From Terfezia claveryi (taxonomy: Eukaryota; Ascomycota; Pezizomycetes; Pezizales; Pezizaceae): a DNA stretch of 61,987 nucleotides. The stretch is from positions 1 to 61,987 of the forward strand of contig WHUX01000275.1 in the NCBI GenBank assembly GCA_015179025.1, written 5' to 3'. Shown here one piece after another: positions 11,230-22,276 of the stretch. How positions within the stretch are numbered: the first letter of the stretch is position 1; each line of letters begins with the position of its first letter. Position numbers and translations under genes: made by a program. Below the pieces are notes generated by a model, which was not told the origin of the DNA, did no database searches, and saw only the letters and a list, made by a program, of their open reading frames with translations.

Positions 11230-13611
11230 ACTGACACTAGCAAAGGACCTACACTAGGTCACCTATCTTTATCATCTTTTTCTGTTCCTTTTATATCTGT
11301 TGATGAGTCTCACCTATTTGGTGAGCATTTTATTGTACCTATCATGATATTCTTCAATGGTAAAACACTCATCACATCAGCTCTTGTAGACTGTAGAGCC
11401 TCAGGAATTGCCTTCATCGACCAGGCCTTTATCAGTAAGCATGCCATATCCACCTCTAAGCTCAAAATCCTCCACCTCCTCGATATCATTGATGGCTGAC
11501 CTATCTCTTCTGGAGCCATTACCGATATCACATGTACTCCTGTCCAGATTGGGGACCACTCCGAAAGCCTTCCTATATTTGTTACAAAGCTTAAGTATCC
11601 AATTGTCCTTGGAATCCTATGGCTTAGGATACACGATGTATCGGTCAGCTTTAGCTCTTATACCCTGCATTTTAATAGCCCTTACTACCAAAAATACTGT
11701 GGAGAGCTAAAGGCCACTATTACTGGTCTGTGTGTATTACCGCCCCCTATAATCCACCCAACTCAGGTGGTACACTAGGCTGCGCATATCGATGCCACCA
11801 ATCCCCTAGTTTCCCTTGTTTCCCCTACTTCCGATGTCTCCCTCACACCCCAAAAACCCCTAAATATCAACTTCATTAGAGCTGGGGCTTTCGCCTACCT
11901 CACTAGGAGGCACAAGCTAAAGGTGCATGCCCTCTCTATACATGACGTAAACCTGGAAATCAACAAGACAAGGTTTAAGGGGGAGTGGAAATCTATGGTT
12001 CCAGATGAATACCACGAATTCATTGACCTGTTCTTAGAAAAAGCTACAGAAAAGCTTGCCTCCCACCGACCATATGACCACACAATCACGCTGGTAGAAG
12101 GTAAGACCCCCCCTTATGGACTTCTCTATGGGATGTCCTGGGTGGAACTGGAAGCTCTGAAAAAGTACTTGGAGGAAAACCTCAACAAGAGCTTCATTTG
12201 CCACAGCTCCTCTCCAGTAGGTTGCCCCATACTATTCGTGAAGAAGTCAGATGGCTCCCTTTAGTTATGTATTGATTATCGTAGCCTGAACGAGATAACG
12301 GTCAAAAACAGGTATCCCTTACCCCTGATCCAGGAGACATTAGCTAGGCTTTCCAAAGCAAAGTGGTTTACCAAATTGGATTTGAAAGGGGCTTACAACT
12401 TAGTATGGATCACCGAGAGAGAGAAGTGGAAAACTGCCTTCCGGACACGATATGGCTATTTCGAGTACAATATAATGCCCTTCGGCCTAACTAACGCCCC
12501 AGCCTCCTTCCAGTACTTTATTAATGATACCCTACGAGACTTCCTGAATGTGTTCTGCATGGCATACCTAGACGATATCCTAATCTATTTGGATACCCTG
12601 GTGGAGCACAAAATCCATGTCCGATGAGTCCTGAAAAAGCTGGAACAAGCAGGGTTGTACTTAAAGCCCGAAAAATGTAAATTCCATGTCCAAGAGGTGA
12701 AGTATCTAGGCTTAATAATAACAATGAAAGACATTAGAATAGATCCTGCCAAAGTTGCGGCAATCTAGGAATGGGAAATTCCTGCCAATATCAAGAACAT
12801 TCAGGCCTTCCTAGGTTTTGGTAACTTCTATCGCTGGTTCATTCTGGAATATTCGAAGATCGTGGCACCACTGACAGTATTAACCAAGACTAAGGGCATG
12901 GAAAAGGGCCAATGCTTCCAGTGAGGTCTGGAAGCCTAATCTGCCTTTGAGAAGTTCAAGGAAGCCTTCTACTCAGCCCCGATCCTAGCTCACTTCTATC
13001 CTGACAGCGAGTATATCATAGAAATAGATACCTCTGACTATATGTCTGCCGGAATCCTATCCCAATATGTGAATGGTATTTTCCACCCAGTAGCCTATTT
13101 TCCAAAAAGCACTCCCCGGTGGAGTGTAATTATGAGATCTATGATAAAAAATTAATGGCCATTATAAGGGCATTCGAGGAATGGAGACCACACCTGGAAT
13201 CAGCAATGGGGGTTATCGAGGTTCTCTCAGACTATAAGAACCTGGAGTACTTCACAACCACTAAATTGCTAAACCGCTGACAGGCTAGGTAGTCAGAATT
13301 CCTCTCTCAGTTTAACTTTAAGATCAGATACTACCCTGGAAAGGCTGGTGGCAAACTGGATGCATTAACTAGGAGATCAGAAGATCTCCCAAAAGGAGAG
13401 GATAAAAGGCTGAAGTACTAGAATCAGGTGGTATTGAAGCCGGAAAATCTTGACCTGGCAGCCAATACCCTTGCTGAAGCTGGAGCTAATCTCCTTATAC
13501 GGCTATGGCAGGCATGTGCGGAGGACCCCTTAGTTAAGGATATAATTGCTGCAGTGGATTCCAGCTAGCGCCGCCACTCCAAGATCTCCCTGGCCGAATG
13601 TGCTGTCCAGG
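11230..13611 (+). pseudogene. Family A2 pol, truncated: protease, RT, RNase H
   Basis: Domains in gypsy order on the plus strand: aspartic protease (about 11300-11690, Val-Asp-Cys-Arg-Ala-Ser-Gly where A4 has Ile-Asp-Cys-Gly-Ala-Ser-Gly, a Gly-to-Arg change at the active site); reverse transcriptase (11923-12830, Leu-Asp-Leu-Lys-Gly-Ala-Tyr, Phe-Gly-Leu-Thr-Asn-Ala-Pro, Tyr-Leu-Asp-Asp); tether and RNase H (12950-13380, Glu-Ile-Asp-Thr-Ser-Asp-Tyr, then Tyr-Glu-Ile-Tyr-Asp-Lys). Stops occur near 12262, 12625 and 12768, plus frameshifts. Homology with A4 continues through the RNase H tail to the conserved Ala-Glu-Cys motif and stops at about 13611, where an inverted copy begins. Integrase, chromodomain and 3' LTR are absent. 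Confidence 0.88.
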
Positions 13612-13876
13612 ATAACGTCAAGAAGGTAGGTGGTCTTTAATTTGGAGGTTGGTATGGAGTTTTTACTAACAAAGGCCTGATCAATAAATACAATCCTCGA
13701 AGAACTATAATCTATGAGAGCTGATATGACTACTAGTTTACCATTGAATTTAACAGTTATTGGTACAACAAAATGCTCGCCAAACAAGTGAGATTCATTA
13801 ACAAATATAGGTGTGAGTAAAGAAATCATAGACAAAGATAAATGACCCTGGGCAGGTCCCTTGCTAGTGTCAGTAA
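13612..13876 (-). pseudogene. Family A3 protease fragment
   Basis: Minus-strand start of Pol: Asn-Glu-Ser-His-Leu-Phe-Gly-Glu-His-Phe, then Leu-Ile-Asp-Tyr-Ser-Ser-Ser at the protease active site, where A4 has Ile-Asp-Cys-Gly-Ala-Ser. Homology with other A proteases continues to Leu-Leu-Asp-Val-Ile and stops at the junction near 13611. Everything downstream (RT, integrase, 3' LTR) is missing. The active-site changes make an active enzyme unlikely. Confidence 0.8.
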
Positions 13877-15118
13877 CTAGGCAAAGGACTCCCCTTTTCC
13901 CAACTCTTTAACTTCCTTGATCCATGATTCAGATATGGTATGGGCAGCTAGGGAACGGTTCTTATGAAGGGGACATGCTGCAATGAACTGATCCTCTTTC
14001 CTACAGACGATATACAACCTATTGTTGCAGTAACGTTCCCTCTCTTCTTATGTCAGGTGGGGCCTTCCTGATAATAAATCTATGGGGGTGGTGCCGCCAA
14101 CCACCAAGGATTGGTGGGCTGGCTTATTAGCTATAGCTTGGGTCTGAGGGCTCGGGTTCTAGGGTCATGGTTGCTGTGTTTAGCTTTAGAAGTACTGTAC
14201 TCTTACAGGCTAATAGGTACTAGAGGCGCTGGTCTGAGCTCTCAACCTAGCCAATTTTTGCTCCATCTTCAATGCCTGATCAATGTATTTGTTGAGAGTT
14301 TTAACATCTGGAGATTGCAGAAGGGCCTTTTTGAGCTCATTATTGAGGACTTCCTTAAATTGTTTCTGCTTCACCTGATCGTTCCATTCCACCTCTGCTG
14401 CCAACCTTGAGAATTTAGCCACATACGCTGAGTAGTCATATCTTCTCTATTTTAGTTCTCGGAGAGTATGAGTTGCTATACCCATGGAATCTGGGTCTCC
14501 AAAAGCATGGTCAAGGATTGTAAATAAAGTAGCAATGTCAGGAAGGTTGAAGTGGTTATTAAGTACATAGAGTTAGACCTGGTCTAAAGCTATGCCCTCC
14601 AGTAGTTCGTATATATAGGCTAATCGGTGCTGAACAGTAGGGAACTTTACAGTATCCCTATTCAGTTTGATCTTGATGGAATTTTTCCAGGCTTTCAGGC
14701 AAGTCCTGTCACTATTAAACTTCGGTGGGATGGGGAGATCCTTGGTTTTGGGTGCCTGGGGTGCTTGGGGTGCTACTTGGCTTCCAATTGTATACAGGGC
14801 CCTATTCAGAGTCTGGATAGTTCTTCTTTCGTTGATTAAGTCATTCTGGGCAGTCATGAGGTTGCTTTGGCAGGAGGTGAGGTCGGCCTGGCTTGAGAGG
14901 AGGTCTTCGGTGAGTATCATGACCTCATCATTGGTCCTAGGTTTTTTTTGTTGGCCTTCATGTATGGCTGATTGTAGCCATTAGCCTAAGGCATCTGCAG
15001 CAAGATATATGTTGATAATGGTCTAGTGATAACTACCAAAGTCAGCCTGGTTTATAGGAATAGGCAGGGCTTGCCAGGCTCGAAACCTGGCAGTGAGAGT
15101 GGAGTCTTGGGTAGCCAT
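13877..15118 (-). pseudogene. Family A3 gag
   Basis: Complete-length but broken minus-strand Gag. The start ATG (complement of 15116-15118, Met-Ala-Thr-Gln-Asp) lies 35 bp from the LTR. The capsid region follows (14573-14920, with Pro-Pro-Lys-Phe-Asn-Ser-Asp-Arg), then the second helical part (14210-14422). The zinc-knuckle region near 14000 is decayed. The terminal stop (13877-13879) matches that of A4 in position and context. Compared with A4 there is an extra segment after residue 30 (Gln-Gln-Lys-Lys-Pro-Arg-Thr-Asn-Asp-Glu), so A3 belongs to a different subfamily from A4. Confidence 0.82.
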
Positions 15119-15153
15119 TGAGTGTACTGTTTAATCAAAGTGATCCAACGTAG

Positions 15154-15752
15154 TGTAACGTGGGCTCTGAAAACAAGGCGACCAAGGGGTATACTAGGGA
15201 GAAGGCAGAGGCTAGGGCAAGACATATGTAGAAACACTACATGTATGACTAGAGGAAGACTGGGATGGGGCAAGGGCAGAAGGCAAGAGGCAAGGACAAG
15301 AGATACGCGGAAGTAATTGCCGTGTGTATCAGAGAGAGGTAGCTATGCTACAGAGCTGTTTTATGAGACAAAGAGGTACACAAGGGAGGTGTATAAGCAC
15401 TGGGAGAAGCAAGGTCCTGTATTAGGTATACAAGATATTAGATAGGGATCCAATAACAGTACGAAAGACAGGCTCTATATATACATAACTCTGTCAGAGC
15501 AATAGGAGAAATAAGCTTCCCAAGATCCCTATCTCGAAAGCCAAGCAAGGTAACAATAACAATAACCCATTACCTATAATCGTAAGTGATGACAAAGACA
15601 ACAATAGTAATAACCTATCACTTGCGTCATAGGTGATACCGAGGGCAACAATAATGATAACCTATCACCTGCGATCGTAAGTGATGACAAAAACAACAAT
15701 AGCAATTGTATTACAGGTAATAGTGAGAACAACTGAGTACATAGTTGTGACA
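15154..15752 (-). repeat. Family A3 5' LTR
   Basis: Minus-strand LTR reading TGTCACAAC...ACGTTACA, 599 bp. It aligns with A1 and A2 but carries three or four palindrome-bearing units (about 15568-15715) instead of two, each of the form AACC(T/C)AT(C/T)ACCT..AGGTGAT. No direct duplication is seen between its outer flank (ATTAT, 15753-15757) and the outer flank of the A2 LTR (CCCAT, 9286-9290). Confidence 0.88.
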
Positions 15753-17156
15753 ATTATTTTGATCATAATTATGCTAAGTATGCATCTGAACCCTAGGTTC
15801 ATAACACACAGGTCGATAATGGAGATCAATCCTATATAATATGTCAACTACAAGTACATATAACAGTAAAACCGGAGGATGTACCAGAGATCAAAAGATA
15901 CCTATCGATTCTGATAACAATACTGAATGGCAAATGCCCTCTCTCCTAGTAGAAAGTCCATGCTAGTGAATTTCCAGTACTGACATGAATGGCAAGGAAT
16001 ATATTGAGTATTCTACTGACATCTATACTAGTTGAGTGAATATTCAGTAGTGCTAGAGATATTTTGCCTTACAGATAGAACAAAATGAGTCACAAGATAA
16101 TAACTGCACTGATACTAACCAAATTATTGGCAACTGTACATATGAAATACGAAACCCTAGAGGGACAAATTACACCAGCACATGTAGAAGAAGGGATAGC
16201 CGACCTGGATGAAGGTGAGGTAATGTTGGAAAAAGAGGCTCTCAGTTATGACATAGACTTCTTTTGCTACATAGTACCCCAATCCCTAGATCTGCCAGAG
16301 GGATTGACGGACTAAGATTCAGATACAGATTATGATATAGATGCTAGTGGGAGCAATCTAATGGAGGATTACCTGGAAAATGTCCTGGCAGACTCAGCAT
16401 GGGATAATATAAGCCTAGTATCATGTAGTCTTATAGAACATTCTATGCTAGGCTTGTCGAACTCGTTCCATTGAACTCTATTACGTGAGCAAGAAGCAAC
16501 ACCATCCCCCTTAACTCTACATCAGAGCCTGAAGTACCACACATTACTATTTATGAGCCTGATACCATCAATGGCAACCAGGTTTCAGAAGAAACTATGA
16601 CCTACTTAGTATAGGAACTATAAAGTCTAAGTAAGTAGTATATGTTATATGAGGTTAGATGATATGTAGGATGTACTGGAGGGTAATTATTACTGCCGAC
16701 TCAGTAATCTGGAGTGTCTAGGGACGTTGTAGTTTAAGTATTGGTATTTGATAGGGAATATTTCTCTTATGTGTTGAGAATATTTTTAGATTTAGGTTTT
16801 TTTTTTTAAGGTAGTGTTAGTTTTGATTTCGTGTTTTATTAGTGAATTAGCATTCAGGTATATTTTTCTATGATAGGAAATATTTCTTTTGTATCTTAGG
16901 ATTGTCTTTTGAGTTAGGTTTACTTGGTTTTATATGGAATATATCAGAATCGAATTTTTGGGGGGTTATTTTATAATGCTCCAACTCGGCTATATACTGC
17001 TGGCAGATGAGTTCTTATACATACTGTATATAATTTAGGTCAAATTTAACTTAGCACACCGTCACTGTCATAGATTTCTTATATGTCACGGATTACCTTC
17101 ACTATTATGGATTACTTGTACTGTCATGGAATTGTTGCCATTTCTCATAGTCCCAT
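15753..17156 (+). pseudogene. Unassigned segment with decayed acidic reading frame (16085-about 16640)
   Basis: I do not recognise this DNA. The clearest frame starts at 16085 (Met-Ser-His-Lys-Ile-Ile) and is open for 76 codons. Past the TAA at 16313 the same frame stays protein-like for about 50 more codons, rich in Asp, Ser and Glu; a neighbouring frame then continues with Ser-Glu-Pro-Glu-Val-Pro to about 16640. Asp/Glu clusters, no Cys/His motif and no membrane segment are visible. It could be the end of an unknown transposon gene or a host remnant. The rest (15753-16080 and 16650-17150) is AT-rich with poly-T near 16798 and no feature I can name. Confidence 0.35.
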
Positions 17157-17300
17157 AGTTGTCATGGAATCAACTCAAGTTGTCATGGAATCAACTCAAG
17201 TTGTCATGGAATTAACTCAAGTTGTCATGGAATTAACTCAAGTTATTATAAAATTAACTCAAGTTGTTATAGAATCAACTCAAGTTGTCATGGAATTGTT
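17157..17300. repeat. 21-bp minisatellite, about 6.5 units
   Basis: Direct repeats of GTTGTCATGGAATCAACTCAA, with variants only by C/T and G/A transitions (ATTAACTCAA, GTTATTATAAAATTAAC). The array stops at the C1 3' LTR. Each unit is a multiple of three, so one frame stays open through it, but this is a by-product and not evidence of a gene. Confidence 0.85.
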
Positions 17301-17302
17301 TA

Positions 17303-17914
17303 TATTACAGGTGAGCTATAACTACGAGAATACTTCGGAGGAAAGGATAGATAATAGTGGAGCAAAGTATAAACGCAGCTATAACTCGAGTGTAATGCGG
17401 ACTCGATAAGAGTAAAGCTATATGAGACTTAGAACACTGCTTGGGTCTTATTGTATTAACTATGTAAAAGCAGTGGGTTATATAGAAGCTTAAATCTGAT
17501 AACGAATAATCAGACCTGGATGATGCTTCCTATAATAGCTTAGTAGCATTGACGTCAGGTCATTACCTAAATGGGTAACCACTTCCCAATTAGGAATACT
17601 GCAGTCTGACATACATTGATTAGGTAGTCTGAACTTCAACGCATTGCAGTCAGGCTGACATACAGGACCTGAACTCGAGTACGACTAATAACAATACATG
17701 AATGACAAACATAAGAATATAATGGAAACATATCGAAGAGAGTACATGCATGAGATGTATTATCAGACGTCACATACTTCCGTTACCCAATCCCTTTAAC
17801 GCCATTCCTTAGATATACTATGACATTTGTATGGGTGATCAAGCCAAGACAGTTAGCTGTAGTAGGGTATTGGTTATCCCAGGGGAGGGTAGGTCTCTTA
17901 CCTGAGCCACAACA
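17303..17914 (-). repeat. Family C1 3' LTR
   Basis: 612-bp LTR, minus strand TGTTGTGGCTC..CTGTAATA (mutated from TGTAACA). It matches the interrupted 5' LTR (38530-39102 plus 48071-48109, also 612 bp in total) and the C2 LTR at 51276. Flanked on the left by GTTTA; the far side of C1 has CTTTA (48110-48114), a possible 5-bp target duplication with one mismatch. The minus-strand sequence just before it (17915-17930, GAAATGGGGAGTAA) is a polypurine tract. Confidence 0.92.
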
Positions 17915-18205
17915 TTACTCCCCATTTCGAGGCAGCTGTCCTCAGCTGAATACAAGTCCTTCTGACCCTGGAGAAGACAAGTATTAGTAATGACTCAGGT
18001 AACTGTAATGGCTAGGCTCTAACCTTATAGCTAGATACCTCTATCCCATTTAAGGGTACCATAAGACTGGTGTGCCTACACATGCATGCTATGGCTGTTA
18101 AAAACCAAACCTCTCGCCAAAAAACCCATAAGGAAAAGGCGATAAGTAGGAGGGTAAAAGGTACCATGTCTTCATCCATTGTATAACTTGATGCGAGTCC
18201 TAGCC

Positions 18206-21200
18206 TCAGACGTCTCTACCGTCTCATGGTTTATTGGGGAACTTCTCTCGATACTTTTTGAGCTTCTCCGGACAGTTATCCAACTTGTCGAAGGTCTCTC
18301 AAGTGTCTTCAAACTCCGTGTATCCTTCCCAACGCACCCTATACTTAACTATTCCTCGATTTTTGTGGGAGTCCACAATAGATTCAACTTCAAAGATATC
18401 TGGTTCATCTTCATCCATATCTTGTGGCTCATCTCATCGTTTGAATGGCTTTAGGAGGGTAACATGAACAACATTATACCATCGTGTGCCTTATGGAACT
18501 TCAAGCCTGTATGCATGTGAACTAATAGCTTTAATGACTTTGTAGGGCCCTATCCACTTGCTAGTAAGAGAACGGTTGTTCCTAGCTCATATCTGTAGGT
18601 TCCGGCGGTCCATCAATACCCAGTTATTGATAGCAAACCTTCATGCCTTTTCGAGATGTATAGCACTCCTTTTGTGATTGATTTGCTTATGGGTATCGTG
18701 AATTTGGTTGTATACAGTTGTCATTCAGTCTAGCAATTCTTCTGCAGCGGGAGAGGAGAATTCATAGTCATCTGAAAGGTGAATAGTACGAGGGTCGAAG
18801 CCATATAGACTTCGGTAAGGGGAGTACTTATGGGTAGAGTGGGCGGCAGTATTATAGGCAAACTCGGCTAGAGGTAGCCATTGTTTCCAACGAGCTTGCC
18901 TATCGTGACAGTAGATGTGGAGGTACTGTTTAAGTGTTTGGACTGCTCGTTCAGCAAGTCGATCAGTCTGAGGGTAATAGGCGGTGGAGAGGCGGAGGGT
19001 TATGTTGAGCTTTTGGTTAAGCTTCTTGAGGAATCTGGAAGCAAACTGTGGACCTCAGTCAGAGGTGATATGTCGGGGAGGCTATAGAGTCTCCATATCT
19101 CGTTAATATAGGTATTAGCAACATCGGATGCTGTCCATATAGTTTTTGCCGGAATATAGTATTGTACTTTTGTAAACTGGTCCGTGATAACGAGTATTGC
19201 ATTAAAACCTTCTGACTCTGGTAGCTCACCAACGAAGTCCATAGCTATTTCCTCAAATGGTCATTCCCCAGTTAGTATCAGTACCAACTTCGTTTGCCTA
19301 CTATGCCTATCTGCCTTTGCTTTCTGACACTTAGTACATCCTGCCACATAATTCGCAATATCTTCCTACCACTTATCCCATCTGAAATTTCTTGACACTA
19401 GCTCTTGAGTACAATGTCTTCCCCAATGTCCTGCTACTTGACTGTCATAGTGCTACCTTAGCACTTCCAGCTTAAACTTGGGAGGTACCACCCATAGTCC
19501 TTCTATCTTCTGCCATCCTGCCACATCTATTCCTTCCACTTCAACATCTTCGGCTTCCTCTTCATCCTCTTCCCCTAGTACCATTAATTGTCCATCTTCG
19601 AAAAATCTAGTATCCATGCCTGATTTCTCTTCCCCTGAATATCTAGACAGGCCATCAGGCTTACCTATCTTCGAACCGGATCTGTAGTGAATATTGTAGA
19701 TGAACTCGGACATGCAGAGGTACCAGGTAGCTTGATGGGAGTTGAGCTTCTGTTTGGTGTTGAAATATTGTAGCTCTTGATGGTCTGTATAGACGTTCAC
19801 TGGAATGCCAACCAACCAATCTCGCCTCTTCCAAAAGCAATCCACGACTGCAAACAACTCTTTATTGTGGATAGGCCAGTTGCGTTGAGCTGCGGAGAGG
19901 GTTTTTGCATGGTATTCAATGGGGTGAAGCTGCTTTCCTCTATTGACAACATGGTATTGAGAGAGAATACTAGCAATAGCTTGATTACTAGCATCAGTCT
20001 CTATGATTGTCTCGAGTTGTCTGTCAAACTGTGTGAGGATGGGAGCAGTGAGGAATCGTTCTCGGAGGTCATCAAAGGCTTGCTATTGCTCGTATCCCCA
20101 ACTAAAAGGAACATCTTTCGTTAAGTTGATTAAGGGGCGTGCCTTTGCACTATAGTTAGCAATAAATCGACGGTAGTAATTAGCGAAGCCTAGGAATGCT
20201 TGAACCTCTTTCTTCTTGGTAGGAATAGACCATTTGGACATAGTTTCGAGCTTGGAGGGGTCCATTTGGACGTGTTGACCATTGATGATATGACTGAGGA
20301 ATAAGGTCTCCTGGACATGGAACTCGGACTTCATGAGGTTAATGGCTAACCTATATTGGATACATTGCAGAAGAACTTTTTCAACTATTTGTTGATATTC
20401 TTCCTCTGTATCACCTTTGTAGATGAGTATGTCGTCCAAGTACCAGATACATCCTTCCATATCTTTGAAGATCGTATCCATCATTTCTTGAAATGTAGCG
20501 GGGGCATTGGTCAACCCAAATGGCATCACGGTATACTCGAATAGTCCCTTTTTCGTCCTGAATGCTGTCTTCCATTTATCTCCTGGTGCAATCCTAATAA
20601 GGTTGTACCCATTTTTGAGGTCCAATCGTGTAAACCATTTACCTCCACGAGTTCTATCGAGTAACTCTGAGATAAGAGGGAGTGGGTATTTGTTTGGTAC
20701 TGTAAGATGGTTAAGGGCTCGGTAATCGACACATAGCCTTAAAGATCCGTCTTTCTTTCGAACAAATAGGATAGGAGCACCAGCGGAGGAGCGTAAACGT
20801 TGGACTTTAGTAGTAGGAAGGTTCTCATCAAGGTACTTCTGGAGTGCTTCATCTTCCTCCTATGTAGTCTTATAGATAGCCCTGAATGGTATCTTTGTAT
20901 TTGGGTCCTGGAGGGGGATTTCGTAGTCCTATGGCTTGTGTTCAGGGAGTCTAGCTGCCTGTTCTTTGGTAAAGCAATGTGCGTAACGAGAGTATCATTC
21001 GCTTGTATCAATAATAAGCACAATCTCGCCGTCTTCTAGAGGCTCTTCAACTTTAAGAATAGAAACAGTAGGAATCCATCTAACAGAACAAGGAATAATC
21101 AAACTTGTAGAGACCTGTCTCAGGCACCTGTCCTGAGTATCTACCAAAAATCCATTTTCCGTTAACCAAGATAACCCCAAAATAACATCCTTCTTCCCAA

Positions 21201-21524
21201 TATCTAAAACTTCCGCATCCATCTTAAACTTACCCATAAAATGAGAAGAGGAATCCAACATATCAAACCTAGTATTGACCACATATTTTCCTCCAGAAAT
21301 CCGAGATCCATCTCCTTGCCTAACCTTAACTTCCTGAGCTCTTTTCCAAATTCCCAACTTAATTGACAATCTTTTCCCAACTACTGGAGCACTTGCTCCA
21401 CAATTTATTACAGCTTCCACTTCTTCTCCAGTGATGAGAATTCGAACCGTCATGAGAGGAGAATGTCTAGAAGTACGTCCGACGGTTGGTGATATACTCC
21501 TTACTCGTTTTCCGACTGTTCTTC
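18206..21524 (-). pseudogene. Family C1 pol: protease, RT, RNase H, integrase, chromodomain
   Basis: Minus-strand chromovirus Pol. Protease lies at 21000-21453, with Val-Ile-Asn-Cys-Gly-Ala-Ser: the catalytic Asp is Asn (GAT to AAT). RT is at 20083-20850, with [10 protein letters not shown] and Tyr-Leu-Asp-Asp. RNase H is at 19453-19990 (Asp-His-Gln-Glu-Leu, then Lys-Pro-Asp-Gly-Leu-Ser-Arg). Integrase is at about 18560-19400 (Met-Asp-Phe-Val-Gly-Glu). The carboxy-terminal chromodomain is at about 18230-18440 (Tyr-Arg-Val-Arg-Trp-Glu-Gly-Tyr, Thr-Trp-Glu). Scattered stops split it, but RT and the chromodomain remain readable. A4 inserted between the protease start and gag, 70 bp upstream of the protease opening. 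The protease and stop changes make activity unlikely. Confidence 0.9.
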
Positions 21525-21529
21525 CTCAG

Positions 21530-22066
21530 TGTAACGAGGGCTCTGGGGGACAAGGCGACCAAGGGGTACGCCGGGGAGGTGGCAAGGGGCAATCGTACAC
21601 ATAGGAGCACTACATGTATGATCTGGGGAAAGGCTAGGGTAAGACACACGTAGGAACGTTACGTATGTGACTAAGGGGAGGCTAAGACGGGAGGCAAGGG
21701 CAAGAGGCAAGAGAGGCAGAGGGCAAAGGACACGAGACACACGGAAGCAGTTGCTGTGTGTGTCAAGGGAGGCAGCTGGGCTGCAGAAACAAGGCGAGGA
21801 GGTGCACAAGAGAGATGCACCAACATGGAGAGAAGCAAGGCCCTGTATTGGATATACAAGACGTTGGATGGGGATCCAACGAGAGGGCGGAGAGAGCAAT
21901 ATATATATACAGGCTTCCTTCCTGGCCAAGGCCACCGGAAGGAATAAGGTTCCCGAGACCCCTTATCTCGGGAACAGAGATAACAACGATATCAATCAAC
22001 AATAACGAGAGTCGGACGGAATTTTGTCTGACTCTCAAACCCGGCTAGGCAAGGACGGTTATGACA
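21530..22066 (-). repeat. Family A4 3' LTR
   Basis: 537-bp LTR, minus strand TGTCATAACC..CGTTACA. Together with 36732 it is bounded by a perfect 5-bp target duplication CTCAG (21525-21529 and 36733-36737). It equals the 5' LTR in length once the hAT MITE is removed. The differences between the two LTRs are almost all transitions. It lacks the palindromic U3 units of A1-A3. An AT run at 21899-21911 may be the TATA box. Confidence 0.95.
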
Positions 22067-22079
22067 CTATCCCCCCTTT
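22067..22079 (-). other. Family A4 polypurine tract
   Basis: Minus-strand AAAGGGGGGATAG directly abuts the 3' LTR, the expected plus-strand primer. 22080-22276 is the short 3' non-coding part of A4, with an AAAC/AAAG-rich run and no other feature. Confidence 0.75.
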
Positions 22080-22276
22080 AGGCTCGGAGCCCCAGCGACG
22101 AAAAGCAAAGCGAAAAAGGAAAGGCAAAAACAAACAAACAAACAAGGCGGACGAGTAACCAATAACCCATAACACAACCCTAACGCCGGGAGTACGTACC
22201 AACAATAACAACGACAATAACAACCCTAATAACCAATTCCAGGACGACAAGAACATCATGGGGTAGGGCGGGGCTT

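Noticed and set aside
13530..13835. Single 101-codon ORF on the minus strand
   Set aside because: It spans the A2/A3 inversion junction: half protease of A3, half antisense of A2.
9286..15757. Target-site duplication for the A2/A3 pair as one insertion
   Set aside because: Flanks CCCAT and ATTAT do not match, and the left flank (B3) does not continue on the right.
17157..17300. CRISPR-like or coding repeat
   Set aside because: Head-to-tail 21-bp units without spacers; the open frame is a by-product of a unit length divisible by three.
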